A stretch of 64,000 nucleotides of DNA from Bacteroidia bacterium. Lineage in GTDB: Bacteria; Bacteroidota; Bacteroidia; Flavobacteriales; Flavobacteriaceae. This document shows positions 14,127-23,477 of the stretch, piece after piece; the stretch's first letter is position 1, and every line of letters begins with the position of its first letter. The notes under the pieces were generated by a model. That model was not told the DNA's origin. It saw only the letters and a program-made list of their open reading frames with translations, and ran no database searches. Position numbers and translations under genes: made by a program. The DNA is taken from contig JAUIEK010000001.1 of assembly GCA_030428865.1 (NCBI GenBank), positions 310,001 through 374,000 on the forward strand, given 5' to 3'.

Positions 14127-15449
14127 ATGAGAAAAGAAGTTAGTATTCTTTTGCTATTTTTTTGGACGTCTATTGTAGTTTCTCAAGAAAAAACACTTAC
14201 ACTTTCTTTAGAAGAAGCAATAACGTATGCACTTAAAAATAGTTATAATACAAAAGCAGCAGAAAATGATATAGCTGCTGCAAAACAAAAAAAGTGGGAA
14301 ACCACCACAATAGGATTGCCTCAAATTGATGGAAAAGTTGATTACGTTAATAACTTGAAAAGACAATTTCCTGGAGTTGACTTTGATCAAGATGGGACTG
14401 TTGATTTTAACGCAAAACACTCTGTAACTGCAGGAGCCACATTAAGACAGTTGATATTTGATGGTTCTTATTTGGTTGGCTTACAATCTGCTAGAACCTA
14501 TTTAAAAATTTCTCAACAAGCAAAAGAGAAAACAGAGTTACTTACCAAGGAAGCAGTAATTAATGCGTACGGAAATATTTTGGTAACCGAGAAGAGTATT
14601 GAAATTCTAAAAAGAAACTTAGATATCCTTCAAAAAAATTATAATGACGCTAAGAAGATTAATGAAAACGGATTGAATGAAGAAGAAGATGTAGAGCAGT
14701 TAGAAATAACGTTAAGCACATTAAAAAGTCAATTAAGTGCGGCTGAGCGAATGCAAGAAATTGCCTACAAAATGCTAAATATTGTGTTGGGTAATACGCT
14801 TGACGCAGAAGTTATTTTAACCGATACATTGGATACGCTAATTGCATCAAGTATGGATTTTGATTTGATGGCGCAATCATTTAATCTGAATAATCATATA
14901 GATTATAAAATAGCGGCAAATGACAAAGAATCAAAGCGATTGTTAATGCGATATGAACAGAGTAAAGCATTGCCAAGTATTAGTGCTTTTATAAATTACA
15001 ATGCGATTGCAAACTCAGAAACGTTTAGTTTTTTTGGAAGCGAGCAACAATGGATAGGAACGTCTGTTTTAGGTGTTAGCGTAAACATTCCTATTTTTAG
15101 TAGCCTACAAAGAAGTTCAAAAACGCAGCAAGCAAAAATTGCTCTAGAAACCTCTGATATTCGATTAAAAGAAACAGAGAAGCGGTTAGACTTAGAAGTA
15201 AAACAAGCAAGAAGTAACTATCAACTAAGTATTGAAAATTATCAAACAGCAAAAAAGAATTTAAATCTGGCAGAGCGTATTGAAAAGAAGCAGCGAATTA
15301 AGTTTTTTGAAGGAATCTCTTCAAGTTTTGATTTAACACAAGCGCAAAATCAGTTATACAGTCAGCAACAAAATTACATTCAATCAATGCTAGATGTAAT
15401 AGCTAAAAAAGCAGAATTAGAAAACGCACTAAATATTCCTATTAAATAA
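14127..15449 (+). CDS. TolC-family outer-membrane efflux channel
   Basis: 440 residues with a signal peptide (1-20, ending VVSQ) and two repeats of the outer-membrane efflux protein family. The long coiled-coil helices are visible (KKWETTTIGLPQID, then the late SNYQLSIENYQTAKKNLNLA segment). It should form the trimeric outer-membrane duct of the tripartite pump encoded with it. Second gene of the tetR-tolC-MFP-RND operon, 9 nt before the adaptor gene. Confidence 0.92.
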   Translation: MRKEVSILLLFFWTSIVVSQEKTLTLSLEEAITYALKNSYNTKAAENDIAAAKQKKWETTTIGLPQIDGKVDYVNNLKRQFPGVDFDQDGTVDFNAKHSVTAGATLRQLIFDGSYLVGLQSARTYLKISQQAKEKTELLTKEAVINAYGNILVTEKSIEILKRNLDILQKNYNDAKKINENGLNEEEDVEQLEITLSTLKSQLSAAERMQEIAYKMLNIVLGNTLDAEVILTDTLDTLIASSMDFDLMAQSFNLNNHIDYKIAANDKESKRLLMRYEQSKALPSISAFINYNAIANSETFSFFGSEQQWIGTSVLGVSVNIPIFSSLQRSSKTQQAKIALETSDIRLKETEKRLDLEVKQARSNYQLSIENYQTAKKNLNLAERIEKKQRIKFFEGISSSFDLTQAQNQLYSQQQNYIQSMLDVIAKKAELENALNIPIK

Positions 15450-15458
15450 AACAAAGAA

Positions 15459-16628
15459 ATGAGAACATTAATAACCATACTACTAACAGCAGTACTATTC
15501 GTTTCTTGTTCAAAGAAAGAACAATCAAACTTTGACAATGTACTAGAATCTAATGATTTAGAAGCTCTTAGGCAAAAGAAAGCAGAGTTAGATATACAAC
15601 AACAAGAAGTTGCCGCTCAAATAGAGCAATTAAATGAAAAAATATCTGAATTAGATACAAGTAAAAAAGTTCCTTTAATTACGGTTTTAACAGCAGAAAA
15701 TCAGGAATTTAAACATTATTTAGAGCTTCAAGGAGATGTTCAAACAAAGCAAAATGTTTTAGTATATCCTGAAATGCCAGGAACATTACAGCGAATTTAT
15801 GTAAAAGAAGGAGATAAAGTTTATAAGGGTCAAACATTAGCTAGAATTGATGATGGCGGATTACAACAACAACTTGCTCAATTACAAGCATCCGCTGCAT
15901 TGGCTAAAACTACTTATGAAAGACAAAAGCGCTTGTGGGAACAAAAAATTGGATCAGAAATTCAATATCTTCAAACAAAGACTAGCTACGAAACACAAAA
16001 AAATGCAGTAGCTCAATTAAGAAAGCAACTAGCCAAATCTAGAGTTGTGGCACCATTTACAGGAATTGTAGATGATGTAATTAAAGAACAAGGAGTGGTT
16101 GTTGCGCCAGGAATGGGTTCAGAAATTTTTAGAATTGTAAACCTAAAAAACATGTACATTGAAACAGATGTACCTGAAACTTACATAACAAACATAAAAA
16201 AAGGAGTAGATGTTGAAGTGAACTTTCCAATTTTAGGAAAAACAGTTAATACAAAAGTGCGTCAGGCGGGGAATTTTATCAATCCTGCAAACAGAACTTT
16301 TAAAATTTTAATTGATGTTCCTAATCAAGATCAAAGTATAAAACCAAATTTAACTTCTAAGTTAAAAGTGAATGATTATACAAATAAAGAAGCAATTATA
16401 ATTCCACAAAGTATTATTTCTGAAAATGCAAAAGGAGAGCAATATGTTTATTTAGTAACAGACTTAAAGGATAGTATAGGAATTGCAAAACAAGTAATTA
16501 TAAAAACAGGAAAGGCTCAAGGAGATTACATCGAAGTGTTGGAAGGAATAAATTCTGGAGATAAAATTGTAGAAGAAGGAGCGAGAAATGTAAAAGATAG
16601 TCAAGAAGTAAAAATTATTGAGTACTAA
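15459..16628 (+). CDS. RND efflux adaptor (membrane fusion) lipoprotein
   Basis: 389 residues. A lipoprotein signal ends at Cys17 (LFVSCSKK). A heptad-rich N-terminal coiled coil (about 35-68) precedes the biotinyl/lipoyl-like half (YPEMPGTLQRIYVKEGDKVY), a second coiled-coil hairpin, the other lipoyl half (VVAPFTGIVDDV) and a beta-barrel. The coiled coil before the lipoyl domain is an extension often seen in Bacteroidota adaptors. It bridges pump and channel in the periplasm. The pump's ATG is 10 nt downstream. Confidence 0.92.
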   Translation: MRTLITILLTAVLFVSCSKKEQSNFDNVLESNDLEALRQKKAELDIQQQEVAAQIEQLNEKISELDTSKKVPLITVLTAENQEFKHYLELQGDVQTKQNVLVYPEMPGTLQRIYVKEGDKVYKGQTLARIDDGGLQQQLAQLQASAALAKTTYERQKRLWEQKIGSEIQYLQTKTSYETQKNAVAQLRKQLAKSRVVAPFTGIVDDVIKEQGVVVAPGMGSEIFRIVNLKNMYIETDVPETYITNIKKGVDVEVNFPILGKTVNTKVRQAGNFINPANRTFKILIDVPNQDQSIKPNLTSKLKVNDYTNKEAIIIPQSIISENAKGEQYVYLVTDLKDSIGIAKQVIIKTGKAQGDYIEVLEGINSGDKIVEEGARNVKDSQEVKIIEY

Positions 16629-16638
16629 ACTTTGTGTT

Positions 16639-19600
16639 ATGACAGACAAACAGAAAAAAGTAGACAAAGAGTTTGGTTTATCATCTTGGGCCATTAATAA
16701 CAAAACAACAATATATGTTTTAATGGTTGTAATTCTTTTCTTGGGAATATCTGCTTTTTTAAGCATGCCAAGAGAGAATTTTCCAGAGATAAAAGAAACC
16801 AAAATATATATCAGTTCTCTCTATCCAGGGAATACGGCTGAAGATGTTGAAAAACTCATTACAGATCCGTTAGAAGACAAACTCAAAACGTTAAGCGGTG
16901 TAGTAGAAATTACGTCGAATTCTCAAGAAGATTACTCAATGGTAATTGTAGAGTTTGATGAGAGTATCTCTGTTGCAGAGGCCAAACAAAAAGTGAAAGA
17001 TGAGGTAGATTCTGAAAAAGCCAGTGAAGATTGGCCAACTTTTAATGGCGCAAAAGTAGATCCAAATGTGTTTGAATTAAGCATGTCTGAAGAGGTGCCA
17101 ATTCTTAATATTAATATATCTGGTGATTACACGGTAGATAAATTGAAAGAATTTGGAGAATACCTAGAAGATGAAATCGAAGATTTATCAGAAATTAAAC
17201 AAGTAGATATAAGAGGAGCTCAAGATAAGGAAGTTGAAATTGCTGTAGATATCTACAAAATGATGGCTGCAAAAGTGAGCTTTAATGATGTGATTAGTGC
17301 TATTAATGGAGGTAATATAACAACATCTGCTGGTAACTTAAAAGCGAGTGGACAAAGAAGAACTATTAGAATTGTAGGAGAAATAGATGCCCCAAATGAA
17401 TTAGAAAATTTTGTGGTAAAATCAGAGAATGATAATCCTATTTACCTCAAAGATATTGCAGAGGTTACTTTTAAAGATAAAGAAAAAACAACTTACGCTC
17501 GTGAGTTTGGAGAGCAAGTTGTAATGCTCGATGTTAAGAAGCGAGCTGGTAAAAACATGGTTGCGGCAGCAGATAAAATTCAAGAGATAGTAAAAAATGC
17601 TCGAGAAAATGTGTTTCCTAAAAACTTAGCAGTAACTATTTCTAACGATCAATCATCCAAAACAATTGGTCAGGTAGACGATTTGGTTAATAACATTCTA
17701 TTTGGGGTAATGCTCGTTGTAACAGTTTTGATGTTCTTTCTAGGATTTAAAAACGCACTATTTGTTGGATTTGCCATTCCTATGTCTATGTTTATGTCTC
17801 TTATGATATTAGATGCATTAGGGTATACAATGAACACAATGATCCTTTTCGGATTAATCATGGGGCTAGGGATGTTGGTAGACAATGGTATTGTGGTTGT
17901 AGAGAATGTTTACCGTTTAATGCAAGAAGAAGGAATGTCTCGTGTAGAAGCAGCTAAAAAAGGAATTGGAGAAATAGCATTCCCTATTATTATCTCAACA
18001 GCTACTACAGTAGCGGCATTTATTCCTCTTGGTATGTGGCCTGGTGTAATGGGTGAGTTTATGATTTACTTCCCTGTAACACTATCAGTAGTATTAGGTT
18101 CTTCTCTCTTTGTGGCAATCTTCTTCAATTCGGTTATGGTTTCACAGTTTATGACTGTAGAAGACAAAAATATGCCGCTAAAAAAACTTATAAGACTTTC
18201 AGTTGTTTTAGTTGCCTTTGGAGCCATCATTTTGATTTTTGGAGGTTCTTACAGAGGGCTAGGAAGTGTAATGATATTCACAGCTATCTTATTATGGGTA
18301 TACCGCTTATTTCTTAGAAAGTGGGCAAATAGATTTCAGAATAAGACATTGCCTGTATGGGAAAACGGTTATGAAAAAATATTACGGTTTGCATTACGAG
18401 GAGCAAAACCAGGAATTATAGCTATTGGCACGGTTCTTTTACTGTTCTTCGCATTCGGTGGCTTTGGCGCTTCAGTAGCCAGTCAAAGAACAAAGGTAAA
18501 TTTCTTTCCAGATAATACGCCTAACCAAATTATTGTTTATATAGAATATCCACAAGGTACGGCTATAGAAAAAACCAATGCAATAACGAAAGATATTGAA
18601 GAGCGTGTATATAAAATAGTCAACGCACCTGAGTATATGCATGATGGATACAACTTCTTAGTAGAAAGTGCAGTTTCTCAAGTTGGAGCTGGAGCTGGAA
18701 ACCCATTAACAGATGGAGGATCGGCTGCAGAAATGCCACATCGAGGAAAAATTACTGCTACTATGAGAGAGTATAAGTTTCGAGAAGGCGCAGATAGTAA
18801 TGAGTTGTTAAAAAAGGTTCAAGAGGGCTTAAAAGGAATGTATCCTGGTATTGCAATTTCTGTAGAAAAAGATGCTGTAGGACCACCGGCCGGATATCCT
18901 ATCAATATTGAATTAGAAGGAAACGATTATGGCTTATTAATAGAAACTGCCGAAAAGATGCGAGATTTCATCAACTCTAAAAGTATTGCAGGAATTGATG
19001 AACTAAAGATTGATGTTAACAAATCGAAGCCTTCAATGCTAGTTAAAGTAGATCGTAAAAAAGCAGGAGAATTGGGAGTTTCTGTGGGTCAAGTAGGTCA
19101 GCAATTACGTAATGCTGTTTTTGGAGCCAAAGCAGGAATCTACAAAGAAAATGGAGAAGATTATGATATTTATGTTCGTTTTAATGAGCAAAACAAATAC
19201 AACAGAAGCGCTATTTTTAATCAGAAGATTACATTTAGAGATATGGCAACAGGCACAATTAAAGAAATACCTATTTCTGCCATTGCTAGTGAATCAAATT
19301 CTTCTGGGTTTAGTGCTATTAAACATAAAGACGTAAAACGGGTAGTTACATTATATTCTGGTTTGGCACCTGGTTATACAGATGCTGCTGCTATTGTAGG
19401 TGAAATTCAAAACGAAATGAGAACATTTGCAGAAAAACCAGATTCTGTAAAGATTGATTATACAGGTCAGATTGAAGAGCAAAACAAGCAAATGGCATTT
19501 TTAATGGGCGCTTTCTTTACAGGCTTAGGTCTTATCTTTTTTATATTGATATTTCAATTTAACTCAGTATCTAAACCAGGAATTATCATGCTGGCAATTT

Positions 19601-20106
19601 TCTTGAGTTTGATTGGCGTATTTGGAGGATTGATCATAACAGGGGCTCCATTTGTTATTATGATGACTATGATGGGAATTATTGCTCTTGCAGGAGTTGT
19701 TGTAAATAATGGAGTAGTATTGCTAGATTACACACAGCTTTTAATTGATAGGAAGAAAGTTGATAACAAGATGGAAGATGATGATTACCTTGAAAAACCA
19801 GATTTGATTGAATCTATTGTTAGAGGAGGTAAAGCTCGTTTAAGACCTGTTTTACTAACAGCCATAACAACTATTCTAGGGTTAATTCCGTTAGCAATTG
19901 GGTTTAACATCAATTTTGGTACGTTGTTTAGTGATTTTGACCCTCACATTTATATGGGAGGAGATAACGTGATATTTTGGGGTCCATTAGCTTGGACTGT
20001 AATATACGGATTGTTTGTAGCTACTTTCTTAACCTTAATAGTAGTTCCTATTCTATTTTTCTTAATTACAAGATTTAAGATGTGGCTGCGAGTTAAATTT
20101 GCATAA
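16639..20106 (+). CDS. RND-superfamily efflux permease (HAE1/AcrB-like)
   Basis: 1155 residues from ATG 16639; a TTG at 16618 overlaps the adaptor gene and is not needed. It has the duplicated RND layout: TM1 at about 15-35, a large periplasmic loop, TM2-6 (for example FGLIMGLGMLVDNGIVVVEN, with the proton-relay Asp of TM4), a second loop containing VGPPAGYPINIELEG, and TM8-12 ending in the LLTAITTILGLIPLAIG motif. It extrudes hydrophobic compounds, or ions in related HME pumps, using the proton gradient. A strong terminator follows. Confidence 0.94.
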   Translation: MTDKQKKVDKEFGLSSWAINNKTTIYVLMVVILFLGISAFLSMPRENFPEIKETKIYISSLYPGNTAEDVEKLITDPLEDKLKTLSGVVEITSNSQEDYSMVIVEFDESISVAEAKQKVKDEVDSEKASEDWPTFNGAKVDPNVFELSMSEEVPILNINISGDYTVDKLKEFGEYLEDEIEDLSEIKQVDIRGAQDKEVEIAVDIYKMMAAKVSFNDVISAINGGNITTSAGNLKASGQRRTIRIVGEIDAPNELENFVVKSENDNPIYLKDIAEVTFKDKEKTTYAREFGEQVVMLDVKKRAGKNMVAAADKIQEIVKNARENVFPKNLAVTISNDQSSKTIGQVDDLVNNILFGVMLVVTVLMFFLGFKNALFVGFAIPMSMFMSLMILDALGYTMNTMILFGLIMGLGMLVDNGIVVVENVYRLMQEEGMSRVEAAKKGIGEIAFPIIISTATTVAAFIPLGMWPGVMGEFMIYFPVTLSVVLGSSLFVAIFFNSVMVSQFMTVEDKNMPLKKLIRLSVVLVAFGAIILIFGGSYRGLGSVMIFTAILLWVYRLFLRKWANRFQNKTLPVWENGYEKILRFALRGAKPGIIAIGTVLLLFFAFGGFGASVASQRTKVNFFPDNTPNQIIVYIEYPQGTAIEKTNAITKDIEERVYKIVNAPEYMHDGYNFLVESAVSQVGAGAGNPLTDGGSAAEMPHRGKITATMREYKFREGADSNELLKKVQEGLKGMYPGIAISVEKDAVGPPAGYPINIELEGNDYGLLIETAEKMRDFINSKSIAGIDELKIDVNKSKPSMLVKVDRKKAGELGVSVGQVGQQLRNAVFGAKAGIYKENGEDYDIYVRFNEQNKYNRSAIFNQKITFRDMATGTIKEIPISAIASESNSSGFSAIKHKDVKRVVTLYSGLAPGYTDAAAIVGEIQNEMRTFAEKPDSVKIDYTGQIEEQNKQMAFLMGAFFTGLGLIFFILIFQFNSVSKPGIIMLAIFLSLIGVFGGLIITGAPFVIMMTMMGIIALAGVVVNNGVVLLDYTQLLIDRKKVDNKMEDDDYLEKPDLIESIVRGGKARLRPVLLTAITTILGLIPLAIGFNINFGTLFSDFDPHIYMGGDNVIFWGPLAWTVIYGLFVATFLTLIVVPILFFLITRFKMWLRVKFA

Positions 20107-20124
20107 CAATATTTTAAAATAACT

Positions 20125-20160
20125 AAAGGGGTTTGATTTTTTTCAAAGCCCTTTTTTATT
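20125..20160 (+). terminator. Terminator of the efflux operon
   Basis: AAAGGG-G-TTTGA pairs with TCAAA-G-CCCTTT (11 of 12 pairs, one G-G mismatch) around a T-rich loop, followed by TTT. It lies 19 nt after the pump stop and just before recX. Confidence 0.75.
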
Positions 20161-20168
20161 TTAGCAAA

Positions 20169-20636
20169 ATGAGCAAAGGATATAGCATTGAAGAAATTAA
20201 ACGGAAAATGGAGCGCTATTGCATTTATCAAGATCGCTGTCATCAAGAGGTAGAAAACAAGTTGTATGATTTTAATTTAATTCCAATAGCAAAGGAAGAA
20301 ATTCTACTACATTTAATGAATCATGATTTTTTGAATGAAGAACGATTTGCTAAATCTTTTGCTAGAGGAAAATTTTCGATTAAAAAATATGGAAGAGTCA
20401 GAATTCGTATAGAGCTAAAAAAAAGGCAGATTTCTGAATACAATATCAAATCAGCAATGACCGAAATAGATGAAGAAGATTATGAAGCGACATTAAACGA
20501 ATTAGTAGAAAAGAAAAACAGATTAATTACTGATAAAAACATGTTTAAACGAAAGCAAAAACTAACCAATTATCTGCTTAGAAAAGGATATGAATCGAAT
20601 TTGATATATGAAAAGGTAAACTTAATTGTTGATTGA
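20169..20636 (+). CDS. recX: RecX-family regulatory protein
   Basis: 155 residues from ATG 20169; the longer frame would start inside the terminator. It has the RecX three-helix repeats: YSIEEIKRKMERYCIYQDRCHQEVENKL, then the conserved FLNEERFAKSFARGKFSIKKYGRVRIRIELKKRQIS, and a third repeat ending GYESNLIYEKVNLIV. RecX limits RecA filament growth. No recA is adjacent. Transcribed alone between the efflux operon and convergent lipoprotein genes. Confidence 0.92.
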   Translation: MSKGYSIEEIKRKMERYCIYQDRCHQEVENKLYDFNLIPIAKEEILLHLMNHDFLNEERFAKSFARGKFSIKKYGRVRIRIELKKRQISEYNIKSAMTEIDEEDYEATLNELVEKKNRLITDKNMFKRKQKLTNYLLRKGYESNLIYEKVNLIVD

Positions 20637-20647
20637 AAATAACACGA

Positions 20648-21154
20648 TTAATGAATAATCTTTTTTAACAGAAGACTATCTTTTTTTGATTTAATATCAA
20701 TTAATTTTTGAACATCCTCGTTGGGTACGGTAACTGATAAAACATAATGTTTTAGATGCCATTTCCCATCTTTTAATTGTAACACGCCAGATCCTCTACA
20801 AATTCCCATCCAAGTATTTAGTAGTTCATCAAACCAAGCAAAATCATGGCGTTCGTTCAGGTAAATATTTCGATCAACTGCTGTAAAATCCCAAGCTTTT
20901 CCTCTGTCAAAATAAGGCTGACTAAAATCTTTAAATTCCTTGTAATTCCAGTTTTCTGTAGCATCTGTTCCGATAAAAACAGAAGTGGAATCCATACTAG
21001 AAAAGTATACACTAGCATTGGCATTTGCTGCAGCTTTGTGCCAGTTATCTAAAAAAATGGTTAGTTCTTTTTTGATGGCTTCACTGTCGGAGTGCTTTTT
21101 TTCTGGCTGACAAGAAATCAATAGAATAGTGAGAAGAAAAAGAAGTTTTTTCAT
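20648..21154 (-). CDS. NTF2/SnoaL-like lipoprotein
   Basis: 168 residues. A lipobox ends at Cys15 (LLISCQPEK). The mature part fits the nuclear transport factor 2/SnoaL-like cone fold: an early helix KKELTIFLDNWHKAAANANA, FIGTDATENWNY, and the DFAWFDELLNTWMGICRGSGVL strand pair. Many such periplasmic lipoproteins have no known substrate. Its ATG overlaps the stop of the upstream lipoprotein gene by one base (TAATG), so the two are translationally coupled. Confidence 0.75.
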   Translation of the reverse strand: MKKLLFLLTILLISCQPEKKHSDSEAIKKELTIFLDNWHKAAANANASVYFSSMDSTSVFIGTDATENWNYKEFKDFSQPYFDRGKAWDFTAVDRNIYLNERHDFAWFDELLNTWMGICRGSGVLQLKDGKWHLKHYVLSVTVPNEDVQKLIDIKSKKDSLLLKKIIH

Positions 21155-21708
21155 TACTTAATTTTTTCTGGAGTAATAGAAGTTGAAGAATTTTGATCTA
21201 TTATTTCCAAATCCAAATCATCTTCTAAAGATTGTTCCAAATAAACAGCATTTATTTTAGAATTAATAGCATTAAAAGCCTCTATCACTTTATTCATTTG
21301 AAACATAAATTCTTCTGGTTTTATGGCAGCTATATTAGTCATATCCCAAAGTCGTAAAACTTCTGTTTTAAAAACATTAATTCGTGCTTTAAATGCAGGA
21401 GTGTTAAGAATAGCAATTGGAATAGTCTCGTTTAATGGATCTAAAAGCTGCTTTAGTTCAATTGCATTTCCTTTTATCTCAACAGAAGTCATTTTTACAT
21501 ACTTTTTTAATGCATCATCAATATTTTGATAGGCTGTCCAACCATCAATTTCTTTACTAGCCTCTTTGTCTAGCGGCAAAATTTTTACGAGATCAATCTT
21601 TTTTTGAACGATCTTTTCTTGAGAAACAGTATTGCTTTCTGGCTGAGCTTCTTTTTTGCAACTCAGAAAAAAGCAAAAAACCAAAAGTATTAAAACGTAT
21701 GACTTCAT
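21154..21708 (-). CDS. Hypothetical lipoprotein, 184 residues
   Basis: From ATG 21708, which opens a clear lipoprotein signal with Cys17 (CFFLSCKKE); frames upstream are noncoding. The mature protein is helical (DDALKKYVKMTSVEIKG; NVFKTEVLRLWDMTNIA; FMFQMNKVIEAFNAINSKIN) with an acidic C-terminus. No family recognised. Coupled to the SnoaL-like lipoprotein by a one-base overlap, so the two probably act together in the periplasm. Confidence 0.7.
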   Translation of the reverse strand: MKSYVLILLVFCFFLSCKKEAQPESNTVSQEKIVQKKIDLVKILPLDKEASKEIDGWTAYQNIDDALKKYVKMTSVEIKGNAIELKQLLDPLNETIPIAILNTPAFKARINVFKTEVLRLWDMTNIAAIKPEEFMFQMNKVIEAFNAINSKINAVYLEQSLEDDLDLEIIDQNSSTSITPEKIK

Positions 21709-21808
21709 AATTAGGAATGTCAAAGTACGTAAATCTTTCTGATAAAAATTAAAGTTTTTAACATGTTTAACGTAAGATGAGTACATATATAAAAATGATT
21801 AAAAGATG

Positions 21809-21816
21809 TACCTTTG
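21809..21816 (+). promoter_or_regulatory. Candidate -7 promoter element for the threonine dehydrogenase gene
   Basis: TACCTTTG matches TAnnTTTG, 22 nt before ATG 21839. It lies within the open frame upstream of that ATG, supporting the shorter start. No -33 box. Confidence 0.5.
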
Positions 21817-21838
21817 GCTTTTTAAAATCTACAAAATT

Positions 21839-22807
21839 ATGAGTGAGACCATTTTGGTGCTTGGAGCAAGTGGTCAGATTGGTAGTGAGTTAGTGATAAA
21901 ACTACGATCTATATATGGAGTAAATAATGTGATTGCCTCAGATATTCGCTTTTCTGAAGAACTGGCAAAAGATGAAGCTCCTTTCGAAATTATTGATGCA
22001 ACAAATAAAAACGATATTAAAAATGTTGTACTTAAATATGGTGTAACACAAGTGTATCAACTTGTTGCTATGCTATCAGCAAATGGAGAGAAATATCCAG
22101 AAAAAGCATGGGAACTCAATATGACCTCGCTTTTTAATGTGCTTGAGCTTGCAAAAGAAAAATTAATTAATCGAGTTTTTTGGCCCAGCTCTATAGCTGT
22201 ATTTGGTCCTAGTACGCCAAAAGTTCAAACGCCACAAGAAACCTTAATGAATCCTACAACGGTGTACGGAATCAGTAAACTTTCTGGAGAATTTTGGTGT
22301 AATTATTATTTCGAGAAATATGGAGTTGATGTAAGAAGCTTGCGTTATCCTGGAATTATTAGTTGGAAAACAAAACCAGGAGGAGGCACTACAGATTATG
22401 CAGTAGATATTTTCTTTAAAGCAATAGAAGAAGAACATTATAATTGTTTTTTGTCAGAAAACACAAGATTGCCAATGATGTATATGGATGACGCTGTACA
22501 GGCAACAATTGATTTGATGCAAGCTGATGCAAGTAATATAACGATCAGAACTTCCTATAATCTATCTGCCATTGATTTTACTCCCGAAGAACTAACTTTA
22601 GAGATAAAAAAAATAATTCCAGATTTTACCATTGAATACAATCCGGATTTTAGGCAAGAAATTGCAAATTCTTGGCCGCAAACAATTGATGATAGCAAGG
22701 CAAGAGAAGATTGGAATTGGTCTTACCAATTTGATTTAGAATTGATGGTAAAAGATATGATCAACAACTTACAATCATCAAAAAAGGCTGAATCAAGTAA
22801 ACTGTAA
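21839..22807 (+). CDS. L-threonine 3-dehydrogenase, short-chain (SDR) type
   Basis: 322 residues from ATG 21839. N-terminal Rossmann motif GASGQIG (NAD binding), catalytic Ser/Thr region FWPSSIAVFGPST and the YGISK Tyr-Lys pair, then GGGTTDYAVDIFFKAIE and LPMMYMDDAVQATIDLM, which are characteristic of SDR-type threonine dehydrogenases described in flavobacteria. It oxidises threonine to 2-amino-3-ketobutyrate. A general NAD-dependent epimerase is the less specific alternative. The thioredoxin-like gene follows after 45 nt. Confidence 0.88.
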   Translation: MSETILVLGASGQIGSELVIKLRSIYGVNNVIASDIRFSEELAKDEAPFEIIDATNKNDIKNVVLKYGVTQVYQLVAMLSANGEKYPEKAWELNMTSLFNVLELAKEKLINRVFWPSSIAVFGPSTPKVQTPQETLMNPTTVYGISKLSGEFWCNYYFEKYGVDVRSLRYPGIISWKTKPGGGTTDYAVDIFFKAIEEEHYNCFLSENTRLPMMYMDDAVQATIDLMQADASNITIRTSYNLSAIDFTPEELTLEIKKIIPDFTIEYNPDFRQEIANSWPQTIDDSKAREDWNWSYQFDLELMVKDMINNLQSSKKAESSKL

Positions 22808-22852
22808 GATACTTTAGCATTTGTCGTCTAACTCTCAACTAGAATAAAAAGA

Positions 22853-23452
22853 ATGAGAGAAGTTATCGCGCAAAGCCTGAAAGGAGCTATTAGTTACCCA
22901 GAATACAGAAAATTGGTTCAAAATCTTTTAGAAGAAGAAAAATCGACAGGACCGAATCAGTCAGAAGAATTACTTCACTATAGTAAACTCAATGATAAAA
23001 GAATGAACCGTATAGAAAAAACGGTTCATTTAACAGAAGAGTTAAAACAAAAATTGAATAAACACGAAAAACCTGTTACCTGGTTGGTAATTACTGAAGG
23101 ATGGTGTGGAGATGCAACTCAATCATTACCGATTATTCATAAAAGTGCGATAGAAAATGACGCGATTGATTTAAAAATTGTACTTCGTGATGAAAATGAA
23201 GAGTTAATGAATTTGTTTTTAACCAATGGAAGTAAATCCATTCCTAAGTTAATTGTATTAAATTCTAGTTTAGAAGTTCTTTCAGTTTGGGGACCAAGAC
23301 CAACAAAAGCAACTCAAATGGTTAAGGAATACAAACAAAAACATGGTTCTTTGGATGCAATATTTAAAAAAGAGTTGCAAATCTGGTATAATAAAAATAA
23401 AGGTTTGGAGCTTCAAAAAGATTTAATAAAATTATTAGAGCAAAGCGCTTAA
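22853..23452 (+). CDS. Thioredoxin-like protein with a WCGD active site
   Basis: 199 residues, cytoplasmic. The thioredoxin fold is recognised by TWLVITEGWCGDATQSLP (active-site position about residues 79-96) and the cis-Pro strand KSIPKLIVL. The second active-site cysteine is replaced (WCGDA), so it cannot form the usual CxxC disulfide. This matches a known thioredoxin-like family in which only the first Cys remains. Substrate unknown. It lies between threonine dehydrogenase and the 157-residue gene, all on the plus strand. Confidence 0.85.
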   Translation: MREVIAQSLKGAISYPEYRKLVQNLLEEEKSTGPNQSEELLHYSKLNDKRMNRIEKTVHLTEELKQKLNKHEKPVTWLVITEGWCGDATQSLPIIHKSAIENDAIDLKIVLRDENEELMNLFLTNGSKSIPKLIVLNSSLEVLSVWGPRPTKATQMVKEYKQKHGSLDAIFKKELQIWYNKNKGLELQKDLIKLLEQSA

Positions 23453-23477
23453 GAAAACTTTCTTTTTACTTTTGCGT

